DNA from: Hylemonella gracilis
GTDB lineage: Bacteria; Pseudomonadota; Gammaproteobacteria; Burkholderiales; Burkholderiaceae_C
DNA: 32,186 nt
Direction of reading: 5' to 3'
Assembly (NCBI GenBank): GCA_945862195.1
Contig: CAMAXR010000008.1
Span: 1-32,186 of the forward strand
The notes under the pieces are model-generated. The model did not search any database. It worked only from the letters and a program-made list of their open reading frames with translations, and was not told the DNA's origin. Positions 17,278-25,807 of the stretch are shown one piece after another (the first letter of the stretch is position 1; every line of letters begins with the position of its first letter). The translations under genes and the position numbers were made by a program.

Positions 17278-18321
17278 TTACGGCTTACGTGCCAACAACA
17301 TCGCATCGCCGTAGCTGAAAAAGCGGTACTTCGCCTCTATGGCGTGCTGATAAAGCGCCTTGATGTGCTCGTACCCCGCAAAGGCGCTGACCAGCATCAT
17401 CAAGGTGCTTTTGGGTAGGTGGAAGTTGGTAACAAGCAAGTCCACCACCTGAAACTTAAAACCCGGAGTTATAAAAATACTGGTGTCTCCCGTGGTTTGC
17501 CCGGTTTGCGCCCAAGACTCCAAAGTGCGCGTGGTGGTGGTGCCCACAGACACCACACGCCCCCCGCGCTTGCGTGTGGCTGCTATGGCGTGCTGAGTGG
17601 TCACAGGCAGGTCGTACCACTCGGAATGCATGCGGTGGTCGGCCAAGCGCTCCACCTTCACCGGCGAAAACGTGCCCGCCCCGACATGCAGGGTGACGCT
17701 GGCCATCTGGACGCCGCGATGCTGCAGCGCAGCCAACACGGCTTCATCAAAATGCAGCGCTGCAGTGGGCGCTGCGGCGGCACCTGGCTGGCGGGCAAAT
17801 ACCGTTTGGTAGCGCCGCTCGTCGTCGCCGGATTTGGACTGAATGTAGGGCGGCAGCGGCACATGCCCGTGGCGCTGCATGAGCATCATCGGATCATCGC
17901 TGAATCGCAAGTGAAACAGCTGCCCTTGCGCATCAGGCCAGCGGCCCAGCAAGGTGGCCTTAAAGCCGCCTGCCATGTGCAGCACCGCACCCACTGCGGG
18001 TCGCTTGCTCACCTTAAGGTGCGCGGCCACCTCAAAGTGGGGCAGCGTGCGCTCCACCAACAATTCCAGTGCACCGCCCGTGGCTTTTTCGCCAAATAGG
18101 CGCGCCTTGACCACTCGGGTGTCGTTGAACACCAGCAAATCGCCTCGCTCCAACAAACTGGGCAAGTCGCGAAAAACTCGATCCTGCGGTGGTTCACCCC
18201 GTCCATCCAATAGGCGCGACGCACTGCGCTCGGCAGCAGGGTGCTGGGCAATGCGCTCGGGAGGTAGGTCAAAGTCAAAGTCGGCAAGGTTGAATTCGCG
18301 GGGGGGAATGAGGGATGTCAT
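17278..18321 (-). CDS. queA: S-adenosylmethionine:tRNA ribosyltransferase-isomerase
   Basis: From the ATG at 18321 ([20 protein letters not shown]) the protein has 347 residues, the normal QueA length. The longer track start at 18414 adds 31 residues with no family likeness. Conserved parts are [67 protein letters not shown] and [22 protein letters not shown]. QueA moves the ribosyl part of SAM to preQ1-34 in tRNA, making epoxyqueuosine after TGT has acted. It is transcribed on the minus strand like tgt but is separated from it by the Rieske operon. Upstream it diverges from a crotonase gene with 61 bases between starts. Confidence 0.97.
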   Translation of the reverse strand: MTSLIPPREFNLADFDFDLPPERIAQHPAAERSASRLLDGRGEPPQDRVFRDLPSLLERGDLLVFNDTRVVKARLFGEKATGGALELLVERTLPHFEVAAHLKVSKRPAVGAVLHMAGGFKATLLGRWPDAQGQLFHLRFSDDPMMLMQRHGHVPLPPYIQSKSGDDERRYQTVFARQPGAAAAPTAALHFDEAVLAALQHRGVQMASVTLHVGAGTFSPVKVERLADHRMHSEWYDLPVTTQHAIAATRKRGGRVVSVGTTTTRTLESWAQTGQTTGDTSIFITPGFKFQVVDLLVTNFHLPKSTLMMLVSAFAGYEHIKALYQHAIEAKYRFFSYGDAMLLARKP

Positions 18322-18382
18322 GGCGATGGTCGGAGTTTCGATACTCGGTGTATGGTTCGACAAGAACAGGAGGCTTTTTGAA

Positions 18383-19174
18383 ATGCTTGAACCTATAGAT
18401 GGACTGACCCCCAAACTTGAGTCTAATGTGCTCTACCTCACCATAGACCGACCCACGGACCTGAACCGTCTGAGCCCCGAGCTGATTGACCATTTGGGAG
18501 TGCTGATGGCGGAGCTGCGTGAACGCAGCGACATCCATGTTGTGGTGATCACAGGTGCTGGAGATGACTATTTTTCAATGGGGCTTTTAAACCCGGCTCT
18601 GCGTGAAAGCATGTCCAAAGAAGACGTGGTGAGACTGGTGCGCAGAGCCAATGCGGTTTTTGATGCGCTTGAAGCGCTGCCTCAAATTGTCATGGCGGCC
18701 ATCAATGGCAAGGTTTTGGCAGGTGCGGTGGAGCTGGCCTTGGCATGCGACCTCAGGTATGCCGCAGAGCACGTGACCTTGCAAATGCCCGAGGCCTCTT
18801 GGGGCGGTTTTCCGGGCGCTGGGGCGCCGGTTCGGCTGCCTGGTCTGGTAGGCAAGGCGCGGGCCTTGGAACTGATTTGCACCGCCAGAACCATCAGCAG
18901 TGCCGAGATGAATCAGTTTGGTATTGTTCAAGGTGTTTATCCGCGAGAGTCATTTCAAGACAGCGTGGCCAAGATGGCACAGACCATTGCCGAAAACGGC
19001 CCGCTGGCGGTGCAAGGCGCCAAACGCATCATGACGACCCGACAAGAGCCCGGCACTCGGGCCGCACGCGAACTTTCAGACGCCCTGCGTCATGCCTTGG
19101 AGTGGAGCCAAGACGTGGACGAAGGCATGGCTGCCCACAAGCAGAGTAGGAAGCCTAAATTTGTGGGTAAGTGA
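18383..19174 (+). CDS. Enoyl-CoA hydratase/isomerase (crotonase) family protein
   Basis: The ATG at 18383, nine bases behind AGGAGG, gives 263 residues. The ORF track start at 17954 lies antisense inside queA and is rejected. Crotonase-fold features are [15 protein letters not shown] (oxyanion-hole region), [23 protein letters not shown] and [25 protein letters not shown]. The two glutamates in the positions used by hydratases (in AVELAL and MPEASWG) are present, so hydratase-type chemistry on a CoA ester is plausible. The usual FSAGAD aspartate is missing (FSMGLLN). It is monocistronic and convergent with a Bug gene 9 bases away. The substrate is unknown. Confidence 0.88.
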   Translation: MLEPIDGLTPKLESNVLYLTIDRPTDLNRLSPELIDHLGVLMAELRERSDIHVVVITGAGDDYFSMGLLNPALRESMSKEDVVRLVRRANAVFDALEALPQIVMAAINGKVLAGAVELALACDLRYAAEHVTLQMPEASWGGFPGAGAPVRLPGLVGKARALELICTARTISSAEMNQFGIVQGVYPRESFQDSVAKMAQTIAENGPLAVQGAKRIMTTRQEPGTRAARELSDALRHALEWSQDVDEGMAAHKQSRKPKFVGK

Positions 19175-19183
19175 AGCAGTGAA

Positions 19184-20236
19184 TTACTGCGACACGTTGA
19201 GCTTGGCATCCCGAATGACCTTGCCCCACTTGTCGTGCTCGTTGCGAACCAACACGCCCAGTTCTTCGGGGGTGCTTGCAGACAGTTCCACCGCTTGATC
19301 TGCCAGTTTTTTGATGAGTTCTGGATCTTTTAAGACCTTGGTCATTTCAGCATTCAAGCGGGCAATGACCGCAGGTGGCGTGCCTGCGGCTGCCAGCAGG
19401 CCCATCCAAGCGCCGGAGTCGAGCTGCGGATAACCTGCTTCGGCCATGGTGGGCACACCTGGCAAAGCTGAAGAGCGACGCTTGCCACTGATGGCCAAGG
19501 GTTTGATTTTTCCTGCCTGCACCAAAGGCACACCGGCGCCCGCCGCAAACACTATCAGCTGCACCTGCTCACCCATAAGCGCTGTGAGTGCTGGAGCGCC
19601 ACCTTTAAAGGGAACGTGCAGCATGTCAAAGTTGGCGAGCAGCTTGAGCTGTTCTGCCGCCAAATGTCCCGAGCTACCCGCGCCTACGGATGCGTAAGAA
19701 ACCGTTCCCGGTTTGCTTTTGGCCAGGTTGATAAATGCGGCAATGTCATTGGCTGGGTAGCCTGCGTGGGTGGCAAGCAGCAAGGGGATGCTGCCAATAA
19801 ACGTAATGGGCGCCAAATCTTTAAAGGTGTCGTATCTCAGCTCTGTTTTGTATATATGTGGGTTGACCGCATGCGAGTCAAAGGCTACCAATAGGGTATG
19901 GCCATCTGGTGGGGCTTTGGCCACGTAGTCAGCAGCCAAGGTGCCGCCCGCGCCGCTTCGGTTTTCAATCACCACCGGTTGGCCCAGCAGCTCCGAAAGC
20001 TTGGGGCCAATTTGACGAGCGGTCGCATCCACCACGCCACCGGGCGCAAATGGAACCACCAAGCGAATGGTCTTGCTTGGAAATGTTTGGGCAGCAAGTC
20101 CGCTGGCAAGGGTCAGCGCCGACACTGCAGCCATAAAAGGAATGGCCCACTTTTTTGAAATGAAAGTATTCAAAGTTTTTCTCAGTGATAGATGTAACTG
20201 GTGATGTTCGCCCCAAGGCGATGTAGCGCACATCAT
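19184..20236 (-). CDS. Bug/TctC-type binding protein 3
   Basis: The longest frame is 350 residues. Bug hallmarks are FPSKTIRLVVPFAPGGVVDATARQIG, RSGAGGTLAADYVAKAPPDGH, HVPFKGGAPALTALMGEQVQ and MLHVPF. The N-terminal 21 residues before LNTFISKKWAIPFMAAVSALTLASGLAA do not look like part of a signal peptide. A TTG at 20173 behind GAGAAA would give a cleaner Sec signal and is a good alternative start. The gene diverges from the molybdenum hydroxylase operon across a 227-base gap and converges on the crotonase gene. Its ligand is probably a carboxylic acid linked to this catabolic cluster, though this cannot be shown from sequence. Confidence 0.9.
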   Translation of the reverse strand: MMCATSPWGEHHQLHLSLRKTLNTFISKKWAIPFMAAVSALTLASGLAAQTFPSKTIRLVVPFAPGGVVDATARQIGPKLSELLGQPVVIENRSGAGGTLAADYVAKAPPDGHTLLVAFDSHAVNPHIYKTELRYDTFKDLAPITFIGSIPLLLATHAGYPANDIAAFINLAKSKPGTVSYASVGAGSSGHLAAEQLKLLANFDMLHVPFKGGAPALTALMGEQVQLIVFAAGAGVPLVQAGKIKPLAISGKRRSSALPGVPTMAEAGYPQLDSGAWMGLLAAAGTPPAVIARLNAEMTKVLKDPELIKKLADQAVELSASTPEELGVLVRNEHDKWGKVIRDAKLNVSQ

Positions 20237-20463
20237 GACTTACCCTAGTGCAACGCCTGCGCCCTTGTACACCAAATTTTGGGAACTTAAGCATGATGTT
20301 GGTCAATTGGCTTAGGATGACGGTTCGCCTTAACCAAGTGTTGTGTAATGTGGTTTTGACCATGCCTTGTCATCAATCGATCTTTCAAAAAAACCCATTT
20401 GATCTGAGCTTACCGGCGAAAAGCATATATTTCACAGGTTCATTTTTTTTGGGGTGAGTTTGA
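20237..20463. other. Divergent intergenic region between a Bug gene and the Mo-hydroxylase operon
   Basis: This 227-base gap is AT-richer than the flanking GC-rich genes. It holds a TATATT (20426-20431) suitable as a -10 box for the plus-strand operon, but no convincing -35 at normal spacing. TGGTCAA (20300-20306) and TTGACCA (20356-20362) form a widely spaced 7-base inverted repeat that could be operator half-sites. GGGGTGAG just before 20464 can serve as ribosome-binding site. I see no gene or RNA here. Confidence 0.35.
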
Positions 20464-20931
20464 ATGACCGAGCGGCAAGCCTTGCGAGTCAATGGAGAAG
20501 TTCATGAGTTCAAGGCTCATTCCGGTTCGGCTTTGTTGTATGTTCTTCGAAATGACCTCAAACTCAAAGCTGCAAAGTACGGCTGTGGATTAGGCCAGTG
20601 TGGTGCCTGTAGTGTCTTGATTGACGGTCGAAAAGCTTTGTCATGCGATACGCCAATATGGGCTTGTGAAGGTAAATCCATCACAACACTTGAAGGTTTA
20701 GGTTCAGCAACAAACCTAAGCTTTTTGCAGCAAGCTTTTATGGATGAACAAGCAGCGCAATGCGGCTATTGTGTTCCGGGTATTTTGATGAGTGCGCAAG
20801 CCTTGATCAATCAAAACCCAAAACCAAGCGTGCAAGAGATTTGTTCTGCACTAAATGACAATTTGTGTCGTTGCGGAACCCACATTCGCTTTATTCGCGC
20901 AGTTTTGCGTGCCACTGGCCAACTTTCTTAA
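20464..20931 (+). CDS. [2Fe-2S] subunit of a two-component molybdenum hydroxylase (IorA/NicA type)
   Basis: The 155-residue protein contains two [2Fe-2S] sites. The plant-type ferredoxin site has C41, C46, C49 and C61 in YGCGLGQCGACSVLIDG and LSC. The second site has QCGYCVPG and NLCRCGTH. This is the standard small subunit of xanthine-dehydrogenase-family enzymes such as isoquinoline 1-oxidoreductase and nicotinate dehydrogenase, which pass electrons from the Mo site to an acceptor. It is followed after 11 bases by the large subunit. There is no FAD subunit, consistent with a two-subunit IorAB-like enzyme using a membrane or cytochrome acceptor. Confidence 0.95.
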   Translation: MTERQALRVNGEVHEFKAHSGSALLYVLRNDLKLKAAKYGCGLGQCGACSVLIDGRKALSCDTPIWACEGKSITTLEGLGSATNLSFLQQAFMDEQAAQCGYCVPGILMSAQALINQNPKPSVQEICSALNDNLCRCGTHIRFIRAVLRATGQLS

Positions 20932-20942
20932 GGATTGGGGTT

Positions 20943-23072
20943 GTGAGCACTTCATTACCTAGCCTTCCTCCCACGCTAAGAGCCAACCCTCAGCTTTACC
21001 GTTGGGTCGATTTCAATACTCAAGGATTGGTAAAGATATACCCAGGCAAAGTCGAGATTGGGCAAGGCATTGTTTCAGCAATCGCTCAAATTGCGGCCGA
21101 AGAATTGGATATCGATTTTTCGAGAGTTCACTGCCATCCTGTGGACACCTCTATCAGCCCTAATGAAGGCTCCACATCCGGCAGCAGGTCTATTCAAGAA
21201 GGTGGCGAAGCAATGCGTCAAGCTTGCGCTGAGATCAAATCTCTGTTTATGCACGCAGCGGCCACAAGACTTGGGGTAGCGCCAGAGACACTCCAAGTTC
21301 GGGATGGCCGATTTCAAATATCAGACACTGGTACCAGCTTGACTTACTGGGATTTGGTTCGCGATGTAGATCTCAATCAACATGCAAATGGCAAATCTCG
21401 GCCCAAAGCGCCTGCAACTTTTAAAACAGTAGGCCTTTCATTGCCGCGGTTAGACCTCCTGGCCAAGGTAACAGGAGCAGCTTTTATTCAAGATCTAGAG
21501 CTTCCAGGCATGTTGCATGCCCGCGTCGTTCGCCCACCCTCCTTCAAGGCCAAGTTGTTGCATGTGGATATTGCTGCTATTGAGGCGATCAAGGGCGTAT
21601 CTTCTGTAGTGCAACACGGTGGCTTTTTAGGCGTCATTGCCAACAGAGAAGAGTTGGCCATAGATGCCATGAATGCGCTCAGTAAAGCTTGCGTTTGGGA
21701 GCAGTCGCCCACTTTACCTGCGCCTGAAAAAGTTGTGGAGTTTTTACTTACACAACGAGTTGAGGATGAGTTACTTTGTAATGATGCAGCCCCTTTACCT
21801 GATGGCGACATACATGAGCTCGAAGCGACTTTCTCAAGGCCCTATCTTGCTCACGCTTCTATTGGACCCTCATGTGCCTTAGCTTGGTTTCACGACTCCA
21901 ACCTTGAAATTTGGTCACACAGTCAATCAATTTACGCACTTCGAGATGAAATAGCCAAGTTGCTCCAAATGCCAACTGAACGAGTCGTAGTGCGCCATGC
22001 GGAAGGATCTGGCTGCTATGGACATAACGGCGCAGATGATGTGGCTTTTGATGCAGCCCTGCTTGCTTTGGCTGTTCCTGGTAAACCCGTTAGATTGCAG
22101 TGGACCAGAGAGGATGAGTTTGCTTGGGAACCCTTGGGTCCCGCCATGGTAGTGAAGCTGGCGGGAAAAATTTCCAAAGATGGAGGTGTGTTGAGTTGGC
22201 AGGAAGAAATTTGGGGCAACAGGCACATTGGACGCCCTGGTCGGTTTTCTGGTCCTGGCTTGTTAGCTGCATGGTTTTTTGAGCCCGGCATTGAGCCTCC
22301 ATTACCCGCCGATATGCCTTTGTCTATGGGTGGCGGAAGTCAGCGTAATGCAGTGCCTTACTACGAGTTCCCCGTAAAAAAGGTTGTCAACCACGTGGTA
22401 CAGAGCATGCCTATAAGGGTTTCGGCCTTGAGGGCTTTGGGTGCATACATCAATGTTTTTGCCATTGAAACATTCATGGATGAAATGGCGCATTCACAAA
22501 GCATAGATCCCATCGAAATTCGACTGCGTCACTTAACTGACTTTCGGGCTGTTGAGGTGATCCATGCCGTCGCTCGGATGGCCAACTGGAAAGCTCACGA
22601 GCAAGGGGATGGTGTAAGTGGCAGGGGGTTTGCATTTGCCCGATATAAGAACATTGGCAATTACGCTGCAGTGGTTGCTGAGGTTGCAATTGAAGAGACC
22701 ATTTCTGTAAAGCGCATTTATGCTGCTGTGGACTGTGGCTGCATCATTAATCCAGATGGTGTGTTGAATCAAGTTCAAGGTGGAATTGTCCAAGCTGTCA
22801 GCTGGGCCTTAAAAGAGCAAGTTCAACACGACACCGTGCGCATCACCAGCCGAGATTGGGAAACTTACCCCATACTTAGGTTCAGCGAAGTCCCTGAGGT
22901 TTTCGTGGAGTTCATTAACAGACCTGAAGAAGAGTCTTTAGGTGTGGGCGAAGGCGTTACGGGCATCATTGCTCCTGCAATCGGAAACGCAGTCTTCAAT
23001 GCCATGGGCATACGACTTCGAGATCTGCCCTTTACGCCAGACAGAGTTATTGCAGCCATCAACGAATCTTGA
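20943..23072 (+). CDS. Molybdopterin-binding large subunit of a xanthine-dehydrogenase-family enzyme (IorB-like)
   Basis: The best start is a GTG at 20943 behind AAGGATTGGGG, giving 709 residues. The track start at 20865 lies inside the small-subunit gene. Family features include VDFNTQGLVKIYPGKVEIGQG, PRLDLLAKVTGAAFIQDLELPGMLHARVVRPP, GSGCYGHNGADDVAFDAALLA, RALGAYINVFAIETFMDE, AAVDCGCIINPDGVLNQVQGG and a C-terminal GVGEGVTGIIAPAIGNAVF that supplies the catalytic Glu. The domain order follows the IorB type. Such enzymes hydroxylate N-heterocycles or aldehydes using water, and some relatives hydrate enones. The substrate is not predictable from sequence, and the following beta-diketone-hydrolase-like gene suggests an alicyclic or ring ketone route. 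Confidence 0.93.
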   Translation: MSTSLPSLPPTLRANPQLYRWVDFNTQGLVKIYPGKVEIGQGIVSAIAQIAAEELDIDFSRVHCHPVDTSISPNEGSTSGSRSIQEGGEAMRQACAEIKSLFMHAAATRLGVAPETLQVRDGRFQISDTGTSLTYWDLVRDVDLNQHANGKSRPKAPATFKTVGLSLPRLDLLAKVTGAAFIQDLELPGMLHARVVRPPSFKAKLLHVDIAAIEAIKGVSSVVQHGGFLGVIANREELAIDAMNALSKACVWEQSPTLPAPEKVVEFLLTQRVEDELLCNDAAPLPDGDIHELEATFSRPYLAHASIGPSCALAWFHDSNLEIWSHSQSIYALRDEIAKLLQMPTERVVVRHAEGSGCYGHNGADDVAFDAALLALAVPGKPVRLQWTREDEFAWEPLGPAMVVKLAGKISKDGGVLSWQEEIWGNRHIGRPGRFSGPGLLAAWFFEPGIEPPLPADMPLSMGGGSQRNAVPYYEFPVKKVVNHVVQSMPIRVSALRALGAYINVFAIETFMDEMAHSQSIDPIEIRLRHLTDFRAVEVIHAVARMANWKAHEQGDGVSGRGFAFARYKNIGNYAAVVAEVAIEETISVKRIYAAVDCGCIINPDGVLNQVQGGIVQAVSWALKEQVQHDTVRITSRDWETYPILRFSEVPEVFVEFINRPEEESLGVGEGVTGIIAPAIGNAVFNAMGIRLRDLPFTPDRVIAAINES

Positions 23073-23114
23073 CTATCACCCCACTAGAGATCAACTCACA
23101 CAAGGAGACAAGAA

Positions 23115-23891
23115 ATGACGGTTCTTTCAGACTACTGCGACAAATACTCTTCTGTTCGCATGCGGCGCGAAGAAGGCATCTTGGAAATGCAGTTTCATAC
23201 AGAGGGAGGGCCGTTACGTTGGAGCAAGAGGGCTCATGAAGACCTGGAGTGTGCTTTTTTGGATGCGGGCCGGGATCGTGGCAATGAAGTCATCATTATT
23301 ACGGGCACAGGTAACGAATACTCTGGGCCCGCTGTTCAGCCCAGTGGTCAGGGTGGCCACCACAACCCTCGAAAACCCGTCACGGCAGAGGAGTGGGATC
23401 AACTGTGGTACTGGGAAGGCAAGCACCTTTTAATGAATTTGCTAAATATTGAAGTGCCTGTCATTACAGCAATGAATGGGCCAGCATCGCGTCACGCTGA
23501 AATTCCTCTCTTGAGCGACATTGTGCTGGCTTCAGATACGGCGACTATTCAGGACTCTGCACACTTCAATGGCGGGCTTGTACCCGGCGATGGTGTTCAT
23601 GTGGTGTTCCCTCTTTTAATGGGCACAAACCGTGGAAGGTATTTTTTATTGACTGGGCAAGTATTGAGTGCACGTGAGGCACTTGATTTAGGCTTGGTCA
23701 ATGAGGTTATGCCTCTTGAAAAGCTTTTGCCTAGAGCTTGGGAGTTGGCGCGCCAATTGAAACAAAGACCCCCTCTCTTAAGACGCTACACACGCGTTAT
23801 GCTCACTCAAGACTTAAAGCGCCGAATGCACGACCTGCTGGGCTATGGGCTGGCACTTGAAGGTCTGGCTGCTGTTCAAAAGGTTGACTAA
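23115..23891 (+). CDS. Crotonase-fold beta-diketone hydrolase, 6-oxocamphor hydrolase-like
   Basis: This 258-residue crotonase-fold protein has a strong AAGGAGA ribosome-binding site. It matches by eye what I recall of Rhodococcus 6-oxocamphor hydrolase: [66 protein letters not shown] and [13 protein letters not shown]. The active-site set of that enzyme (W40, H122, H145, D154, E244) corresponds to W36, H127, H150, D159 and E249 here, the last four at a constant +5 offset. That enzyme cleaves a C-C bond of a cyclic beta-diketone by retro-Claisen hydrolysis and needs no CoA. The enoyl-CoA hydratase glutamate pair is not in place. It lies 42 bases behind the Mo-hydroxylase and 22 before a Bug gene, so it is probably in one operon with both. 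The substrate is unknown. Confidence 0.82.
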   Translation: MTVLSDYCDKYSSVRMRREEGILEMQFHTEGGPLRWSKRAHEDLECAFLDAGRDRGNEVIIITGTGNEYSGPAVQPSGQGGHHNPRKPVTAEEWDQLWYWEGKHLLMNLLNIEVPVITAMNGPASRHAEIPLLSDIVLASDTATIQDSAHFNGGLVPGDGVHVVFPLLMGTNRGRYFLLTGQVLSAREALDLGLVNEVMPLEKLLPRAWELARQLKQRPPLLRRYTRVMLTQDLKRRMHDLLGYGLALEGLAAVQKVD

Positions 23892-23913
23892 ACACACATT
23901 AAAGGAGATATCT

Positions 23914-24906
23914 ATGCAGTACATACCTAAGTTATCGCGCCGTGAGTTTTCGGTTGCCGCAGGTCTGGCGTTAAGTGGGAGCTTTGCCTTTGGTCAGGCA
24001 TCAAACTTTCCTAACAAGCCCGTTAATTTGGTAGTTCCATTTCCCCCTGGAGGGGCAGTAGACCAGGCGGGTCGCGCCATAGCCCAAGCGCTGTTCAAGG
24101 TTTGGAAGCAACCTGTGGTGATTTCGACCAAGGCTGGAGCTGGTGGTGCGGTTGGCATGTCAACTGTTGCCAATGCGCCTGCTGATGGCTATACGCTACT
24201 AGCCACCCACCCATCAATCATTGCTGTTCCTGAAGCGGAGCGCCTCTTTGGCCGCACACCTGCTGTGGACAGGACCCACTTTACCCCTTTAGCCTTGCTT
24301 GTGGCAGATCCTCTGGTGCTTGTGGTGAAAGCGGATTCACCTTGGAAAACGTATGAGGACTTTGTCGCCGATGCTAAAAGGCGCCCGGACAGTATTGCTT
24401 ACTCATCTTCAGGCGCCTACAGTGCGGTCCATCTTCCTATCGAAATGTTGACCCATGCGGCCTCCATTAAATTGAGGCACATTCCCTATGCAGGCGGCGG
24501 CCCAGCGCTTACTGCCGTTCTCAGCGGAGTGGTTGCTGCCACCGCTGGCGCTCCTGCTGTGTTGGCTCCACAAATTAAGGCCGGCGAGCTTCGTGCACTG
24601 GTCACCACAGGAATAAAGCGCCATAACCTGTTGCCTGAAACTCCTACGGCCATAGAACTCGGCTTTAAGGATGTAGAGTTTTATTTGTGGGTGGGTCTGT
24701 TTGCCTCGGCCAAGACTGAGGAAGCCATGGCACAAGCCATTCGGCGTGATATTGGTCGTGCCGTCCAAGAACCAGAGTTCGTGCAGCTTATGAACAAACT
24801 CGGCGCACCTGTTGACTATCGTGATGGTCCCGCATTTGTATCTTTTTTGAATAACGACGAGGATCGAATCAAAGCGGCCATCAAGAGGATTGGCAAGGTT
24901 GATTGA
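23914..24906 (+). CDS. Bug/TctC-type binding protein 4 with a Tat-like signal
   Basis: The ATG at 23914 follows AAAGGAGAT and opens a 330-residue protein; the track start at 23845 overlaps the hydrolase gene. The leader LSRREFSVAAGLALSGSFAFG contains a twin-arginine-like S-R-R-x-F motif, suggesting Tat export, whereas the other Bug proteins in the window have Sec-type leaders. The mature part has FPNKPVNLVVPFPPGGAVDQAGR, AGAGGAVGMSTVANAPADGY and HIPYAGGGPALTAVLSGVV. The middle (VLVVKADSPWKTYEDFVADAKRRP) resembles Bug protein 1 of the 5.97 kb operon. As last gene behind the Mo-hydroxylase and beta-diketone hydrolase it probably binds the acid linked to that pathway. Confidence 0.92.
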   Translation: MQYIPKLSRREFSVAAGLALSGSFAFGQASNFPNKPVNLVVPFPPGGAVDQAGRAIAQALFKVWKQPVVISTKAGAGGAVGMSTVANAPADGYTLLATHPSIIAVPEAERLFGRTPAVDRTHFTPLALLVADPLVLVVKADSPWKTYEDFVADAKRRPDSIAYSSSGAYSAVHLPIEMLTHAASIKLRHIPYAGGGPALTAVLSGVVAATAGAPAVLAPQIKAGELRALVTTGIKRHNLLPETPTAIELGFKDVEFYLWVGLFASAKTEEAMAQAIRRDIGRAVQEPEFVQLMNKLGAPVDYRDGPAFVSFLNNDEDRIKAAIKRIGKVD

Positions 24907-24912
24907 ATTAGA

Positions 24913-25791
24913 TTAAGCCGCCATTAGGCGCGCTTCGGATGTGTCGTTGATGGTGACGCGCCGCAATTCACGGCGTTCGGAGATGTCATACCTGCGCCCC
25001 CTGTGCAGCGTGCTTCGGTTGTCCCAAATCACCAAATCTCCCACCTGCCATTCGTGCGAATACACAAATGGCTTTTGGGTGGCGTGCTCCAACAAATCCA
25101 GCAAAAACATTCGGCCCTCAGCCGTTGGCCATCCCACGATTTGTCTTGCATGCACGCCCACAAAGAGCACCTTACGACCAGAGCCTGGGTGGGTATCAGA
25201 CAGGGGCCAGACCGCAGGAGGAATGGCCTTTTTTTGGTCGTCTGTGTAGGCATCATCGCCCAAAAGCAATCGGGTGTGCAGCGCAAAATGCTCGGCGTAT
25301 AAATTTTGAATTTCAGCTTGAGTCTGCTCTGGAAGTGCATCGAATGCAGCACGAAGGTCTGCAAACTCCGTACAGCCGCCCCAACTGGGCAGCACCACAG
25401 CGTGCAACATCGAGTAAGCAGCCCGCGGATTCATAAAGGAGCTGTCGCTGTGCCAGAGTTGGTTGGCAAAGTTAGATAGGTTTTTGGGTGAGTCTCTTTG
25501 GGCAACTTGACCTTGAGCATCCACATTAGATATGTCGATCAACCGCTCATCCTCTAGCCGTTCTTTCCTTTTAAAAACGCGCTTGAGCCCAATGTCAAGC
25601 GGGCCAAAAGTTGATGCGAAATCAAGTTGCTGCTGCGCGGTTAAAGGTTGACCTTTCCAAACCAATACAGCGTATTGGTTCATGGCAGCATTGATTTGTT
25701 TTAAATCATGCTCTGCCAAGGGCTGCGTGAGGTCTATGCCGCTGGCCTCAGCGACAAACAAGGGATGAAGAGGTTTGAGTTGTAGGGTCAT
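24913..25791 (-). CDS. TfdA-like Fe(II)/2-oxoglutarate-dependent dioxygenase
   Basis: The protein has 292 residues. The iron ligands H114 and D116 (LWHSDSSF) and H263 (TLHRGRRYD) are present, with R274 for the 2-oxoglutarate carboxylate in RRELRRVTI. These positions are within one residue of those in 2,4-D dioxygenase TfdA of Cupriavidus. Stretches such as LADISNV/LIDISNV, NFANQLWHSDSSF, LLEHATQ and WDNR-LHRGRRYDIS-RRELRR match TfdA closely as I recall it. The TfdA group oxidises aryloxyacetates and, more weakly, cinnamates. No chlorocatechol or phenol genes are in the window. It is the last gene of a minus-strand LysR-Bug-Bug-TfdA run, 16 bases behind a Bug gene. It may act on a natural aryl-oxy or aryl-alkenoic acid. 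Confidence 0.9.
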   Translation of the reverse strand: MTLQLKPLHPLFVAEASGIDLTQPLAEHDLKQINAAMNQYAVLVWKGQPLTAQQQLDFASTFGPLDIGLKRVFKRKERLEDERLIDISNVDAQGQVAQRDSPKNLSNFANQLWHSDSSFMNPRAAYSMLHAVVLPSWGGCTEFADLRAAFDALPEQTQAEIQNLYAEHFALHTRLLLGDDAYTDDQKKAIPPAVWPLSDTHPGSGRKVLFVGVHARQIVGWPTAEGRMFLLDLLEHATQKPFVYSHEWQVGDLVIWDNRSTLHRGRRYDISERRELRRVTINDTSEARLMAA

Positions 25792-25807
25792 GTGGGGCGC
25801 TCAGGTG

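Noticed and set aside
17954-18382. N-terminal extension of the crotonase at 18383 as given in the ORF track
   Set aside because: It runs antisense through queA and lacks crotonase likeness. AGGAGG nine bases before the ATG at 18383 marks the real start.
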